In this document: one piece after another, positions 30,693 through 42,184 of the stretch
Numbering within the stretch: position 1 is the stretch's first letter
Layout: every line of letters starts with the position of its first letter
Source of the DNA: Molanna angustata
Taxonomy: Eukaryota; Arthropoda; Insecta; Trichoptera; Molannidae
Direction of reading: 5' to 3'
Length of the DNA stretch: 64,000 nucleotides
Assembly (NCBI GenBank): GCA_963576475.1
Contig: OY754975.1
Location: 19,433,260 to 19,497,259 of the forward strand
Translations under genes and position numbers: made by a program
Notes under the pieces: model-generated
The model's database searches: none
What the model was told of the DNA's origin: nothing
The model's input: the letters and a program-made list of their open reading frames with translations, nothing else

Positions 30693-31311
30693 GGTAAATA
30701 TATATTGCTATCAAGACCTTGCTGTGCGCCGCAACTGACTCCAACCGAGAAGCTCTGAGCAGGGAATCGTCCTCCAACCAAAAACTCTGACCAACACTAA
30801 TATAATGCGAGAGATTTTTGTAATACATGTAATAAATTAATAAGAGTATGCTGTTGATCACATTGCAAGCATTCCCAAGAATGTTAATTACATTTATAAA
30901 TAAACAATTACATATTTCACTAGGTAGAACAAATACAAGCGAAATTATGAAGCAAATAGAAAAAAAATGATATTGTATATAAGTGAGAACACGTGCATAC
31001 GAGGTTATAGAACTGCAGATATACACATTTATAAATAAATAATAAGAAATTTCACTAGATAGAATAACTAGAAGCAATATTACATAACAAATCGAATTAA
31101 AAATTAGGTTATGTAGTTCATTTGCAATGTTTATGTAAGTGAATATATGTGGTTCAATTACATACAATGTTACAATGGTATAGATATACAGTTTATACGA
31201 ATACAATGGTATAAAATTGACAATATGCAAGGTGAATATGCAGTAACATAAATCATACAGAGTTAAAGAATGATAGGTATGTGTGTGTTTGCCATTATAG
31301 TGGAGAAGCAG
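30693..31311 (-). other. Inter-ORF region of the LINE with internal duplication
   Basis: This segment separates ORF1 and ORF2. A 187-codon open frame (31230-30667) overlaps the start of ORF2 in another frame and is rich in Ile, Tyr and Leu. It contains two similar blocks (SSEISYYLFINV and PSEICNCLFINV), which reflect a duplicated DNA segment of roughly 130-190 bp. It matches no known LINE protein and is probably non-coding. Confidence 0.45.
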
Positions 31312-32364
31312 TCATACAAGGGTTGAGAGAAAGGACTCGTGGTTGACAAAAATCGCAATAGCATCGTCATTTTTCTTAACAAAGACACGCCCATGACTGA
31401 CCCATGCGTATTTATATGATTTTTCCTTTGCTGTCTTCTTCGCCGCCATTAATAGTTGTTTTGTAGGTGCTGAGAGGTGCTCATTTACATATATGGGAGA
31501 CGGAGTAAGTCCCATATTTAAATCTGATGTCTTTAACTTCAAGCTAGGTTCAGAAAAGATCTTATTATGTTTTTTCACAGCGATTAAAAATTTATTGCGA
31601 AGGATTTGACTGTGGAATTTCACTATAATCGGTCTAGGTTTGGATTCAGATTTTTTTCCCAGAACACGGAAAATTGAGAAAATGTCTTGAGATGTGACCT
31701 CACACTTAGTCACGTCTCCGATACTCTGTACTATTGTTGTGAGATCCTCATTGCTTCGTTCCGGTATCCCCTTTAGCTCAAGGTTACATGATCGCTTCTG
31801 TTGTTCCATGTCCCGTACCTTTGCCTGCAGGATGGCTACTGTATTTTCAAGATTATTAATTTTAGTGCATATATTTTTATTGTTCAATGTCAATTCTTTA
31901 ACACTCTCATTCAAGTCTTTCTGATTAGCAGAAAGGAATTCAATTGACCTTTTCATTTCCACATTTTCCTTTCTGATTTCTTCCTGTTTTTCGATATATG
32001 TTTCAATTTTTGAATGATACGCGTTAATAATATTTTTGTACTCTTGAAATTCCGTGTAAAACTGTTGTAAGAAGTTTTCTTTGTTTGTTTCAGTGTCATT
32101 TGTATTTTTATTTATTGTTAAGGCTGTTTTTGGTAAGGAGGGAGTCATGGAGACAGCCTTAGAGGACGTAGCAGAGGGTGATTGAGATCTAGGATCTTTT
32201 TCCTGACAGTCTTTACATTTCCATTGGTCCCTGTACATTTTACTCATTTTTTTAAAGTTTTCTATTGAGGTCCCCATACAGCTATGGTGATAAGTGCAGT
32301 AACATCTGCTACATTTCAAGCTTTTCTTGGGAGAGATGTGGTTTTTACATTTGTAGCAGTCCAT
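31312..32364 (-). CDS. LINE ORF1: PHD-finger RNA-binding protein
   Basis: 350 residues from the ATG at 32364. A further upstream in-frame ATG at 32538 would add 58 residues of UTR-like composition, and the chosen start places the finger at the N-terminus as in the family. MDCYKCKNH begins a C4HC3-type PHD-like finger (C-x2-C, C-x2-C, H-x2-C, C-x2-C within the first 55 residues). A Lys/Glu-rich coiled coil covers about 100-190. It is followed by an RRM-like block starting CNLELKGIPE and a C-terminal block (YVNEHLSAP, YAWVSHGRVFVKK) of the type that protein databases group with the C-terminal domain of baculoviral FP-like proteins. ORF1 proteins of this kind bind and chaperone the LINE RNA in a ribonucleoprotein particle. 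The frame is intact. Assignment to LINE ORF1 is firm from architecture and position; individual domain limits are approximate. Confidence 0.88.
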   Translation of the reverse strand: MDCYKCKNHISPKKSLKCSRCYCTYHHSCMGTSIENFKKMSKMYRDQWKCKDCQEKDPRSQSPSATSSKAVSMTPSLPKTALTINKNTNDTETNKENFLQQFYTEFQEYKNIINAYHSKIETYIEKQEEIRKENVEMKRSIEFLSANQKDLNESVKELTLNNKNICTKINNLENTVAILQAKVRDMEQQKRSCNLELKGIPERSNEDLTTIVQSIGDVTKCEVTSQDIFSIFRVLGKKSESKPRPIIVKFHSQILRNKFLIAVKKHNKIFSEPSLKLKTSDLNMGLTPSPIYVNEHLSAPTKQLLMAAKKTAKEKSYKYAWVSHGRVFVKKNDDAIAIFVNHESFLSTLV

Positions 32365-33105
32365 TTTCGATCGGTATATATTTAATAATAAATTATTTGG
32401 TGAATAAATAAACCTTAGATAAACAACACTGATAGGTATGTATGTAGTATGTTTATATGAGTGGGTAGAGTTCAATAAAATTGCATGTAAATATATGAAG
32501 AAAATGTTATTTTTGTTGATAGTTCTTGTATCACACAAAATAGAGTATAGACCCCGCGAGGTTTTTTGTGCAGAATTTTATGTATTTTCTGATAGTATAA
32601 GAAAAATCTTTATATACCTTGAATCCTCAATGGCACTTCACAAAAATGTTATTTTAAGAATATAAATCGGTATATCTTCTATTGTCATCAACTTAAGAAA
32701 GTGTAGAAAATTGATCTTTGTATAGTTTTTTTTATAGATTTCACTAAACTAAAAAAAAATTCACTCGGAAAATTTTTTGAAAATTTTTCTACGGAAAAGT
32801 CGGATTTTCTTGCTTCCCAGTATAGATAGAAAAACGTCGCCGCGACAATTTTTTTGCGGGTTGACACCCTTGATAATGAGCCGAATATATTTTTTTATTT
32901 CAGCGATCAGGAGTGACGTAGTTAACAATTTTCCACAAATTTTTCTATCATTTGAGTTCACATATGCAACAGTTTTTCCAGTTCACAAAAAATCGAGGAA
33001 ACAATCACACCACTGTAGAGTTCGAGAAATTCTCTATCGAAACACATAAAAAACCACTTGAATATATAAAGTTTTCACAGTAAAATCAATTTTAGAAACG
33101 GAGCG
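32365..33105 (-). promoter_or_regulatory. LINE 5' UTR and likely internal promoter
   Basis: About 740 bp precede ORF1. An initiator-like TCAGTGTTGT lies at about 32424-32433 on the minus strand, but LINE promoters usually sit at the element's extreme 5' end, whose position here is an estimate. No other sequence signal was recognised; short frames in this part are not called. Confidence 0.4.
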
Positions 33106-33189
33106 CAAATTAACACAACAAATCTATATGAAATACAACGAGATTCATCATTTCATCTTCAGTTGATAATATACTTTCGATGTTTCAAT

Positions 33190-33415
33190 ATTTCTAAACT
33201 ATTTCATCATCCGTTGCTCCACAGCCCAAGATGGACCTTGGCCTCCTCAGGGAATCATCTCCATTGCACCCTATCCATGGCCTTTTCTCTCCAATTCCGC
33301 ACACCGGCTATCTGAAGTTCCCTCTCGACTCCATCCACCCATCGTAGTTTCGGCCCTCCCACTCCTGTTCTTCCCTCCGGACGTGTTGTGAGGATTCTTT
33401 TCGCCTGAACTATTT
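33190..33415 (-). pseudogene. LINE 3'-terminal coding fragment
   Basis: The minus strand (from about 33405) reads TTRPEGRTGVGGPKLRWVDG, VERELQIAGVRNWREKAMDR and VQWR, then a stop and a short 3' end 'ttgggctgtggagcaacgg'. This C-terminal block is common in insect LINEs. Only about 50 codons remain, so it is a very short 5'-truncated copy. Confidence 0.7.
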
Positions 33416-33685
33416 AGGGTAAGCAAATTATAGTAATACCTACGCAGAGGGCGTCATCTCCGGGAGTGGTTATCTGGAACAAGTGTGCTACGATCTGGAT
33501 AATATTAGAAAATCGGAATAGGTGATGCATCACTTTGTTACTAACCAAACCTCAAAATCGAGACCGAAGAAGAAGATTATACGTAGTAGATTCCTGTTAA
33601 AATTTGAAAAAAAAAATTGGCATTTGACAGATGTACAGATTTGAGATTTGACAGGGTACGGATAGAAAATGGGGCTATATCCGGT
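33416..33685. other. Unrecognised, possibly LINE tail with GAAGAAGA
   Basis: A 'gaccgaagaagaaga' run at about 33564-33576 resembles the tails of the RTE-like fragments. Otherwise nothing recognised. Confidence 0.3.
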
Positions 33686-33689
33686 CAAA

Positions 33690-33775
33690 CAATGGAATCA
33701 AACCCTCATAATAACATTTAATTTTACTATGGAGTTCTATACTATCTTAAGATATTAAAGAACTGCATATAAAAT
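33690..33775. mobile_element. Degenerate single copy of MITE family V
   Basis: Parts such as 'aatcaaaccctc' and 'atggagttctata' match the family V MITEs at 51610-51789 and 61854-62040. The ends are lost. Confidence 0.45.
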
Positions 33776-33783
33776 CATTATTT

Positions 33784-34430
33784 TTTTTTAAATTATTTAT
33801 GTTTCTTATTTACATAATTAAATTGCACACAAACAAAACTATGTAAAAATTACAATGAATAAGTTTAAAATATAATTGTTATAACTATCCCTACCTAGTG
33901 TCAATTACTTGTGGCAAACCAATTGATTATAAGTATTAAAGTACTGGGATGTAGTGTGATGTGAATGTGTAATGATGTGTTATCTTGCAAAACTGATTTT
34001 ATGTAAAGCGAGTTATGGAAAATATCTAGTTGTAGGGTACTTTGATGCTTATTGTAAGTGATGATGATTCTGTTTATTGGTGATTTTTAAAGATGAATTA
34101 GTTCTATAAGAATAATTATGGAAGAGTGGCGTGTGTTTTGTACGTCGAGTCGGTACATGAAAATTTATATATGAAACAAGGTCTGGACAATCATTGTTGT
34201 TATTTAATGTATTATACAGGAAGAGTAAATCATTAATCGTTCGTCGTACTGATAGGCATGGGATGTTACACATATCATAGTCATTATATTTTCTGGTCAT
34301 TCTGTGGATGAATATATTTTGAATTCTTTTTAATTTATCGCACAATGCATATTGTATGTAGCGTTCCAATGACCGATGCAAATTCCAGTGAACTTCCGAC
34401 GAGCGCAAAATATAGAATTGTTGGTGTTTT
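33784..34430 (-). pseudogene. Jockey/CR1-group LINE C-terminal fragment
   Basis: The minus strand (34408-34049) reads a LINE C-terminus with SLERYIQYALCDKLKRIQNI, FIHRMTRKYNDY, LSVRRTINDLLFLYNTLNN and CPDLVSYINFHVPTRRTK. This is the segment behind the reverse transcriptase. It is followed by about 260 bp of 3' UTR ending in an A-rich tail at 33784. The upstream catalytic parts are missing, so this is a dead 5'-truncated insertion. It is not a close relative of the intact LINE at 27.4 kb. Confidence 0.75.
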
Positions 34431-35009
34431 TGGATTTCTGAAATGCTTCCCTATTCTAAATATATAAAGTCGCGATAAGGGTTATCATGAGGCATTCGAT
34501 TACACCACTTATTGTAAAACGTAATAATTGTAAGGAAAGAAACAGGATTATTTATCATTTCATAAAAAATCTTTAAAATACCAGCCGTTTATGAATCTTC
34601 GGAGATAAATTACATTCGAATTGTTTATTTTGTTATTATTGTTGTTTATATATTTGATACTACAAGTTATCTCCAGTTGAAAATTCATAATGTTTTAACA
34701 GGTAAATATATAATTTATAGAAGTGAAACAGCGTGTGAAACAAATCATTCGTTGAATTTTCCATGCATCGGATTGAAATATTATTTTCATTTTCGGATGT
34801 AAACATTTACCGATATCCGAAACTGGAAGCATGGACTTTCAATCGAATGCAAATATAACAATTGGATTAACAAATAGATTTACGATTTATTCATAGATAA
34901 TAATATAAATCATAAAAAAATAAACGAATTATAATAGACCAACATTCAGTGATATTTACGTCATAGTATAGAGGCTATATTTTCTGTACAGCAAGTTAAA
35001 ACGATTGGA
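34431..35009. other. Nothing recognised
   Basis: AT-rich DNA. Confidence 0.4.
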
Positions 35010-35410
35010 TAATATGAACCCTGAGTTGTTGGTGCTTTCGGAGATAACAGCTTTCAAAGGATTGAAAATTATTATTTTAACACGTCAGTTATAGTTTGAA
35101 TTGTTATAGTATTAATCTTGTTTCTTTATATTTACTACGGAAGACTATCAGAAATAATATATTCTATTGACACAAATACTTTGATTGGTGGAAACCCCCT
35201 TACAGACATCTTTAAATTTTAATCAATTGTTATGTCTCTTTGTGTCCAAAAAGCTAAAGTGTCTGTCAATTTAAGGCGTGATTTCTAATAGTCTTCTGTA
35301 GTAAATATTAAAAAAATCATGTAATACAATAACGTTTCATACTAAAAATGACATGTTAAAATATAAATTTAGCGAATAGTCACCACTACTCAGGGTTCAT
35401 ATAATTCTAT
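35010..35410. repeat. Imperfect inverted repeat, possible old MITE
   Basis: 'tgaaccctgagttgttggtg' near 35015 faces 'caccactactcagggttcat' near 35380, and 'tactacggaagactatcaga' (35134) faces 'aatagtcttctgtagtaaat' (35288). A single-arm relative with 'ggctgttatctccgaaagcc' lies near 46025. Ends and duplications are not defined. Confidence 0.5.
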
Positions 35411-35577
35411 CGTTGATATCTGCTGTGGTATTACCATGACTAAAGCATAATTTTAAATAAATATTAATATCTATACTTATAAAATATTTATCATAGTGAA
35501 GTGTTTAAGAAACCATGTAATAGAAATATTTATGTATTTAGTGTTGATTCTACAGTTTTGTTTATACGCAATACATC

Positions 35578-37943
35578 AACTAACGAGAATATACCAATAT
35601 TATTAACGAGAATATATAAATATTACCAACGAGAATATACCAATATTATTAACGAGAATATATAAATATTACCAACGAGAATATACCAATATTATTAACG
35701 AGAATATATAAATATTACCAACGAGAATATACCAATATTATTAACGAGAATATATAAATATTACCAACGAGAATATACCAATATTATTAACGAGAATATA
35801 CAAATATTACCAACGAGAATATACCAATATTATTAACGAGAATATATAAATATTACCAACGAGAATATACCAATATTATTAACGAGAATATACAAATATT
35901 ACCAACGAGAATATACCAATATTATTAACGAGAATATACAAATATTACCAACGAGAATATACCAATATTATTAACGAGAATATATAAATATTACCAACGA
36001 GAATATACCAATATTATTAACGAGAATATACAAATATTACCAACGAGAATATACCAATATTATTAACGAGAATATATAAATATTACCAACGAGAATATAC
36101 CAATATTATTAACGAGAATATACAAATATTACCAACGAGAATATACCAATATTATTAACGAGAATATACAAATATTACCAACGAGAATATACCAATATTA
36201 TTAACGAGAATATATAAATATTACCAACGAGAATATACCAATATTATTAACGAGAATATATAAATATTACCAACGAGAATATACCAATATTATTAACGAG
36301 AATATATAAATATTACCAACGAGAATATACCAATATTATTAACGAGAATATATAAATATTACCAACGAGAATATACCAATATTATTAACGAGAATATACA
36401 AATATTACCAACGAGAATATACCAATATTATTAACGAGAATATATAAATATTACCAACGAGAATATACCAATATTATTAACGAGAATATATAAATATTAC
36501 CAACGAGAATATACCAATATTATTAACGAGAATATACAAATATTACCAACGAGAATATACCAATATTATTAACGAGAATATATAAATATTACCAACGAGA
36601 ATATACCAATATTATTAACGAGAATATATAAATATTACCAACGAGAATATACCAATATTATTAACGAGAATATATAAATATTACCAACGAGAATATACCA
36701 ATATTATTAACGAGAATATACAAATATTACCAACGAGAATATACCAATATTATTAACGAGAATATATAAATATTACCAACGAGAATATACCAATATTATT
36801 AACGAGAATATATAAATATTACCAACGAGAATATACCAATATTATTAACGAGAATATATAAATATTACCAACGAGAATATACCAATATTATTAACGAGAA
36901 TATATAAATATTACCAACGAGAATATACCAATATTATTAACGATAATATATAAATATTACCAACGAGAATATACCAATATTATTAAAGAGAATATATAAA
37001 TATTACCAACGAGAATATACCAATATTATTAACGAGAATATACAAATATTACCAACGAGAATATACCAATATTATTAACGAGAATATATAAATATTACCA
37101 ACGAGAATATACCAATATTATTAACGAGAATATATAAATATTACCAACGAGAATATACCAATATTATTAACGAGAATATATAAATATTACCAACGAGAAT
37201 ATACCAATATTATTAACGAGAATATATAAATATTACCAACGAGAATATACCAATATTATTAACGAGAATATATAAATATTACCAACGAGAATATACCAAT
37301 ATTATTAACGAGAATATATAAATATTACCAACGAGAATATACCAATATTATTAACGAGAATATATAAATATTACCAACGAGAATATACCAATATTATTAA
37401 CGAGAATATACAAATATTACCAACGAGAATATACCAATATTATTAACGAGAATATATAAATATTACCAACGAGAATATACCAATATTATTAACGAGAATA
37501 TACAAATATTACCAACGAGAATATACCAATATTATTAACGAGAATATATAAATATTACCAACGAGAATATACCAATATTATTAACGAGAATATATAAATA
37601 TTACCAACGAGAATATACCAATATTATTAACGAGAATATACAAATATTACCAACGAGAATATACCAATATTATTAACGAGAATATATAAATATTACCAAC
37701 GAGAATATACCAATATTATTAACGAGAATATACAAATATTACCAACGAGAATATACCAATATTATTAACGAGAATATATAAATATTACCAACGAGAATAT
37801 ACCAATATTATTAACGAGAATATACAAATATTACCAACGAGAATATACCAATATTATTAACGAGAATATATAAATATTACCAACGAGAATATACCAATAT
37901 TATTAACGAGAATATACAAATATTACCAACGAGAATATACCAT
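35578..37943. repeat. Satellite array, 46 bp dimer of two 23 bp monomers
   Basis: About 51 head-to-tail units of 46 bp. Each unit is a pair of related 23 bp monomers, accaacgagaatatacc + aatatt and attaacgagaatata(t/c) + aaatatt. Units are nearly identical apart from a recurrent T/C site in the second monomer and two rare changes (cgataatata near 36942, aaagagaata near 36986). The edges are abrupt. No coding capacity. Such homogeneity indicates recent amplification or assembly-collapsed satellite. Confidence 0.95.
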
Positions 37944-38146
37944 TCGAGATGCTACATATCTCTCTATTGTATATAGGACTTCAGGGATTCTGAGATGTGG
38001 GCCATTGATGAGACTTTTGAAATTTTTAGACTATTTTGATAATTTTCAAATGATTTTAATTTTACCATATAAACTTTATGTAAATAAATGAATCAACCTT
38101 ATGAGAGTATATTTTTATATACTTTTCAGTGCATTATGGTTAATTT

Positions 38147-38600
38147 TTGTGGTGTAATCTTTGTAAGAACACACACATGAGCACCAACGGCAAAATGAGG
38201 ATATACAAAACATGCGTCAGACCTATCCTAACACACGCCATTGAATCCATAGCTGATACGGTCCGTACCAAACAACTTATGCGTACCAGTGAAATGAAAA
38301 TACTGCGATGCATAGCTGGCAAAAGTCTTCGTGATATAGTCAAGAAAACAGAGATCCGAAGAATTTTCGAAGCTGAGGACATCGTAAGATGGGGGAGCCA
38401 AAGAAGAAGATGCTGGAACGAACACGTCAGCCGCATGTCCGAAGATAGGATTCCAAAGATAGCCCGAGACAACGTACCGGATGGGTCTCGACCACGAGGA
38501 CGCCCACCAAAAAGATGGCGAGATAGTTGGCAGTCCACATCACAGGAGGCTGAATATGCAGCATAAAACAGGCCCTGGGCCTAATGAAAGAAGAAGAAGA
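38147..38600 (+). pseudogene. RTE-like LINE ORF2 C-terminal fragment
   Basis: The plus-strand frame 38147-38566 (139 codons) reads NGKMRIYKTCVRPILTHA, TSEMKILRCIAGKSLRDIV, IRRIFEAEDIV, WNEHVSRMSEDR and RPRGRPPKRWRD. This is the C-terminal part of an RTE-like LINE protein behind the reverse-transcriptase catalytic motifs, which are missing. A GAAGAAGAAGAAG tail follows at about 38588. The frame is uninterrupted, so the insertion is fairly young, but as a 5'-truncated copy it cannot be active. The exact 5' junction, about 200 bp from the satellite edge, is not visible. Confidence 0.82.
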
Positions 38601-39409
38601 AGAATCTTTGTATAATCTGTTCACATGAACAGCAATCCGTTGGTAGTCGGTTTTATAAAGCATAAGGCAATGCAAGGTTGAAAATATGATCAAAAACAAT
38701 AATCCACTTATATTCATATAATATATTACAATGTTGAACCTTAATAAAATGAATTGAATAAATACCTACGCAAAAAAAACACAAAATTCTCGAAAATAAT
38801 AAAGCATCATAACAAGATCCGAAAATATGGGTTCAATAGTTTATTTTTCTTTTTACTAAACAAATAAATAGACGTTTTATTTCCCAAGTTTCCTCTGGAT
38901 TTGAGAGGAGGCAATATAGACAGAGAGAGTATTGATCGAAAACCAAAGGTTTCCGTACAAATTTTCTGCGGCATGGTGTTTATATAAGTATTTACTCGCA
39001 TAATTCTGTTTGTTCTTCCCGAATGCGGAAAATGGTTTTCGATTCTCTGGGTAATAACAGAGTGACATGCACAACACATCTGCGATATTAATATTTGCCT
39101 AACACAAGGAAATCTCGGGTCCCATTTGAATAGACACAATATTTGCACAATATTTTCCTTTTCTATTTCGAGATAGAAAAAAATACGTCACTGCACTATA
39201 AATTCAAAAATTCTTTTGTTACTACACAATAAAATAGCTTCGGAAGAAAGTCTGTTGATAAACCAGACAACATCCGATGGTAAAAGTTCTGCAAAACAAA
39301 ATTATATAAATGTCAATCATTAAGATTTATACAGAAAAAAATATGGTTGAGTCGAACCTTTGCCGTGTACCTAATGGTGGTTACCGGTAATTTATTTTAT
39401 TTTTGGATT
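38601..39409. other. Nothing recognised
   Basis: A 113-codon minus-strand frame (39148-38807) exists but shows no recognisable domain; not called. Confidence 0.35.
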
Positions 39410-40145
39410 TTAATTTATTTTATTTATCTTTTTGTACATAATATAAACAAATGGAATGCACATTGGCAAGCTAATTGCCATTAGGCAATTTCTTTCAACC
39501 AACCAGATTACAAAGTTTTACAAAAACGTTCAGCAGATCGGAGTGGAATTCCATGAATAGACAAATAAGTGAAATTGTTTTTAAAGTTCTGTGACAGGTT
39601 TGGATTAAAGAGAATATTGTACAATAGGGATACAATGTGTAGGTATGTTGTACCGCTGGCGTATCTTGGTCCAACAAAGAAGATTGCGGTAAGATGATAT
39701 GTGATCAAATTTTTCTAACCCAAACATGAAACTGATACATATATTTTGAAGACGTTCATGTTTATTGAGATGCACTTCATTAGTATCCAAATAGCATACA
39801 TCGGCATAATTTATTTTACAACGGAATAGAAGGTTTTTAAGTTTATTAAGTGAATGTAGGGGAAATGCAATTTAAAGATCATCGATGAAAATTCCAAGAT
39901 CTTTTACAAGAAATTAGGAAAGCATTATTGATCTACAGAAGTGGGAGTTCCAAATTCCTTATATATTTCAGCAGACGAGGACTACCGGTTACAGTTGTCT
40001 GGGACTTTGTTAGATTATTAATAAGACCATGTTCCGATAACCAAGAAGAGATCAATTTAAGATCTTCATTCATTAGAAGGACAGCATTGTTAATATCAGA
40101 GTTATTTAAATGGAAATATAATTGAAGATCATCTGCAAAAAGATG
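39410..40145 (-). pseudogene. Jockey/CR1-group LINE with reverse-transcriptase remnant
   Basis: From 40145 downward the minus strand reads LHLFADDLQLYFHLNNSDI, which is the FADD catalytic box of a LINE reverse transcriptase, then ISSWLSEHGL. After a frame break it continues with HERLQNICISFMFGLEKFDH and ICLFMEFHSDLLNVF (39790-39495), then a 3' UTR with ttaggcaatttctttcaacc at the end. The frame is broken at least once near 39910. The catalytic Asp pair is kept, but the N-terminal palm and the endonuclease are missing because the fragment stops at 40145, where another LINE tail begins. Not functional. Confidence 0.78.
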
Positions 40146-40149
40146 GAGA

Positions 40150-40660
40150 GTATTTATTTATTTATCTTTTTGTACATAATATAAAAATATGTATTGCACA
40201 TTGGCGGGCTTATTGCCATTAGGCAATTTCTTCCAACCAATCAGATTGCAAAGATTACAAAGTATGACAAAATTGTGAATGTACATAAAAAAAGAACAAA
40301 AGCAAAACAAAAAATATATATTACACAATAGGTAACAATTAAAACAAAAAAATATTTCATAGCAAAATAGGATAGGGAAAGGACAAGGAGAGGGAATCGG
40401 GATCAGGTGTTTAGGGATACATATTCCTTTTTTAGATTTTTCTTGAAAACATAAAGTGCGTTAGACTTCGCAATATCCGGACTTAGGTTGTTCCATAATC
40501 TTGTTGATTATACTTCGAATGACGAGCTGAAAAATTCTGTTCTATGGATAGGGATGGATAGTGTTGTACGTTCAGCAGATCGGAGTGGAAGTCCATGATT
40601 GGATAAATATGTGAATTTCTTTTTGAGGTACTGAGGGAGATAAAATTAACTGGACAATTT
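40150..40660 (-). pseudogene. Second LINE 3' fragment of the same family
   Basis: It has the same 3' end as the neighbour (attaggcaatttcttccaacc near 40216) and a short coding remnant near 40440-40520 on the minus strand (KSNALYVFKKNLKKEY type). It shares 'cgttcagcagatcggagtgga' with 39526-39546 (first 20 bases compared). It directly abuts the fragment at 39410-40145, so two tails of one family lie in tandem, either from nested insertion or from a tandem event. Confidence 0.65.
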
Positions 40661-40948
40661 AACCCAAACAGATGCTTAAATTAGCCGTAATTGGAAAGGT
40701 GACATTACCGATAAAATAGAAATAGTCGTACACCGATCCCACTATGACAGTTTTGTGTGTTCCTTGTGTCATAAATCTTTTTGTGTTTCACTCTTAGTTA
40801 GTCCGTTCAGTTTTATCGCGGTCATCTCGGCAAGCTTATAAGCAAAATCTGCCAAACGAAATTAATATGCCACGATGCCGTCTCGAATAAGCAAATGAAA
40901 AGTTTGAAAACACTAACCAACCTTTTTACGGACTGATAAAATACAGTA

Positions 40949-41250
40949 CCCCGTATTCAATAACTATTGTATCTAAAATAGGAATATACTTAAATTGTAG
41001 ATTTTAGATTTACGGTCTTACTTCAACGTTCAGACGTACTTTGAATAATTATGAAAATTATGAAATTTTCATAACTATTCAAAATACGTCTGATTCAGTA
41101 ACTTTTAAAGAACGTTCCGGCCAATATAGGTACGTTCCTATTCCATTTAGTCCAAGTTTATATTTTATAACGCTGAAATAAGACCTTCAATCTAAAATCT
41201 ACAATTTTAGAACGTTCCTATTTTAGTAAAAATAGTTACCGAATAGGGGG
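40949..41250. mobile_element. MITE with TA flanks and internal hairpin
   Basis: About 95 bp terminal inverted repeats (left CCCCGTATTCAATAACTAT, right its diverged complement) are flanked by TA at 40947-40948 and 41251-41252. The middle (41031-41091) is a second hairpin: CAGACGTA...TTATGAAAATT and its complement. TA flanks suggest a Tc1/mariner-type origin. Non-coding. Confidence 0.65.
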
Positions 41251-41469
41251 TAATGTACATAGAAAATCCTCAGAACAGACTATATCTAGCGAGGCAGTAA
41301 AATTTTCCAAATGTGTGGAAGAAAAAAAAATTGCAAAATTGTAATTAGGTATAAATTAAATTGTATTTTGTTCCTTTGTAATATTTATACTGTTGGAAAT
41401 ATATTGCACTATATTATTCATTCAAAACCAATTATTTAATATTTAGTTTAACACTTTTTTTTTTACAAA

Positions 41470-41640
41470 AAAATGAATATGTCCTTGTTAAACAAGTACA
41501 TATACATCTTCCTACGTTCCCTAAAATAAGCAAATAAATGCTTGTGCTTAGGTGAACGAAATTCGTCAAGGCAGGATTCGAACTCGCGACCACTGGATTA
41601 CTAGCCCAGCGCGCTAACCGCTCTGCCACCGACCCATCTA
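41470..41640 (-). mobile_element. tRNA-derived SINE, family B
   Basis: The head at 41640-41570 (minus) has the B box AGTTCGAATCC and the anticodon-arm-like segment around 'ctgggctagtaatccag'; the tail contains 'gaacgtaggaagatgtatat' on the minus strand. Confidence 0.85.
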
Positions 41641-41703
41641 TTACTTCCTTACACCCTGTCGATTTTACTGTCAAAGAATACACACGAAAAAAATAACTAT
41701 AGT

Positions 41704-42000
41704 TATTTTTGACAATTTTTCAACATCTCAATATAGACGAAGTTGGAATATCATAGAAGAACCAGGAACTCAAGGCACTTACAGGGTTTACGATCTGTCA
41801 TCGGCTGGTTTACGTGACCACTTTATGCGCTTGCGCAACGTTCACCAATTATGCCTTCTTTTTGAGTTCCCTTATTAATGCAATTTTTGAAAGTTCTTTA
41901 TATTTTAATAATGAGATACAAATCGTTTGAAAATAAAACATTTGTACTATCACCATCTATGAAATAAGGAAGAAACCTTTTTTGTAACACCATCTATTTA
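41704..42000 (+). repeat. Foldback repeat family G
   Basis: Collinear with 22440-22870: gaagttggaatat, 'aactcaaggcacttacaggg', ggctggtttacgtgaccac, and 'caccatctat' near the end. An inverted partial copy lies at 43564-43625, on the far side of the R1-like LINE. Confidence 0.68.
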
Positions 42001-42184
42001 GAAGTTATTTTATTGTTATTGTTTATTGTTGTTCATCGACCGTAGACCCTAGCTCGGGTATTTGGACTCGTTAATTTTATATCTATTATAATTTGTTGAC
42101 AATGTCAATGCGAAGCAGAGTGTGAAAGGCTCTGGTAGCATTTTATCAGGGATATTAAAATATATTGATTCATTAATGTTCCAA

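Larger units (their letters stand above)
27440..33105 (-). mobile_element. Apparently intact Jockey/CR1-group LINE
   Basis: The element has a 5' UTR (about 32365-33105), ORF1 (32364-31312), a 620 bp gap, ORF2 (30692-27729), a 3' UTR containing the cctagt...ggcgttact signature and a tail of AATA repeats and A's at 27440-27460. Both ORFs are open and keep their catalytic residues. The 5' boundary is estimated: gcaaat-type sequence occurs at both possible junctions (27432 and 33109), but no exact target duplication could be established. A PHD finger in ORF1 and the domain order fit CR1-group LINEs; the exact clade needs a phylogeny. Confidence 0.85.

Noticed and set aside
35578..37943. CRISPR-like array
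   Set aside because: Units are contiguous 46 bp repeats without unique spacers, in a eukaryotic context.
38807..39148. 113-codon minus-strand frame
   Set aside because: No family resemblance could be established; a second overlapping frame is equally open.
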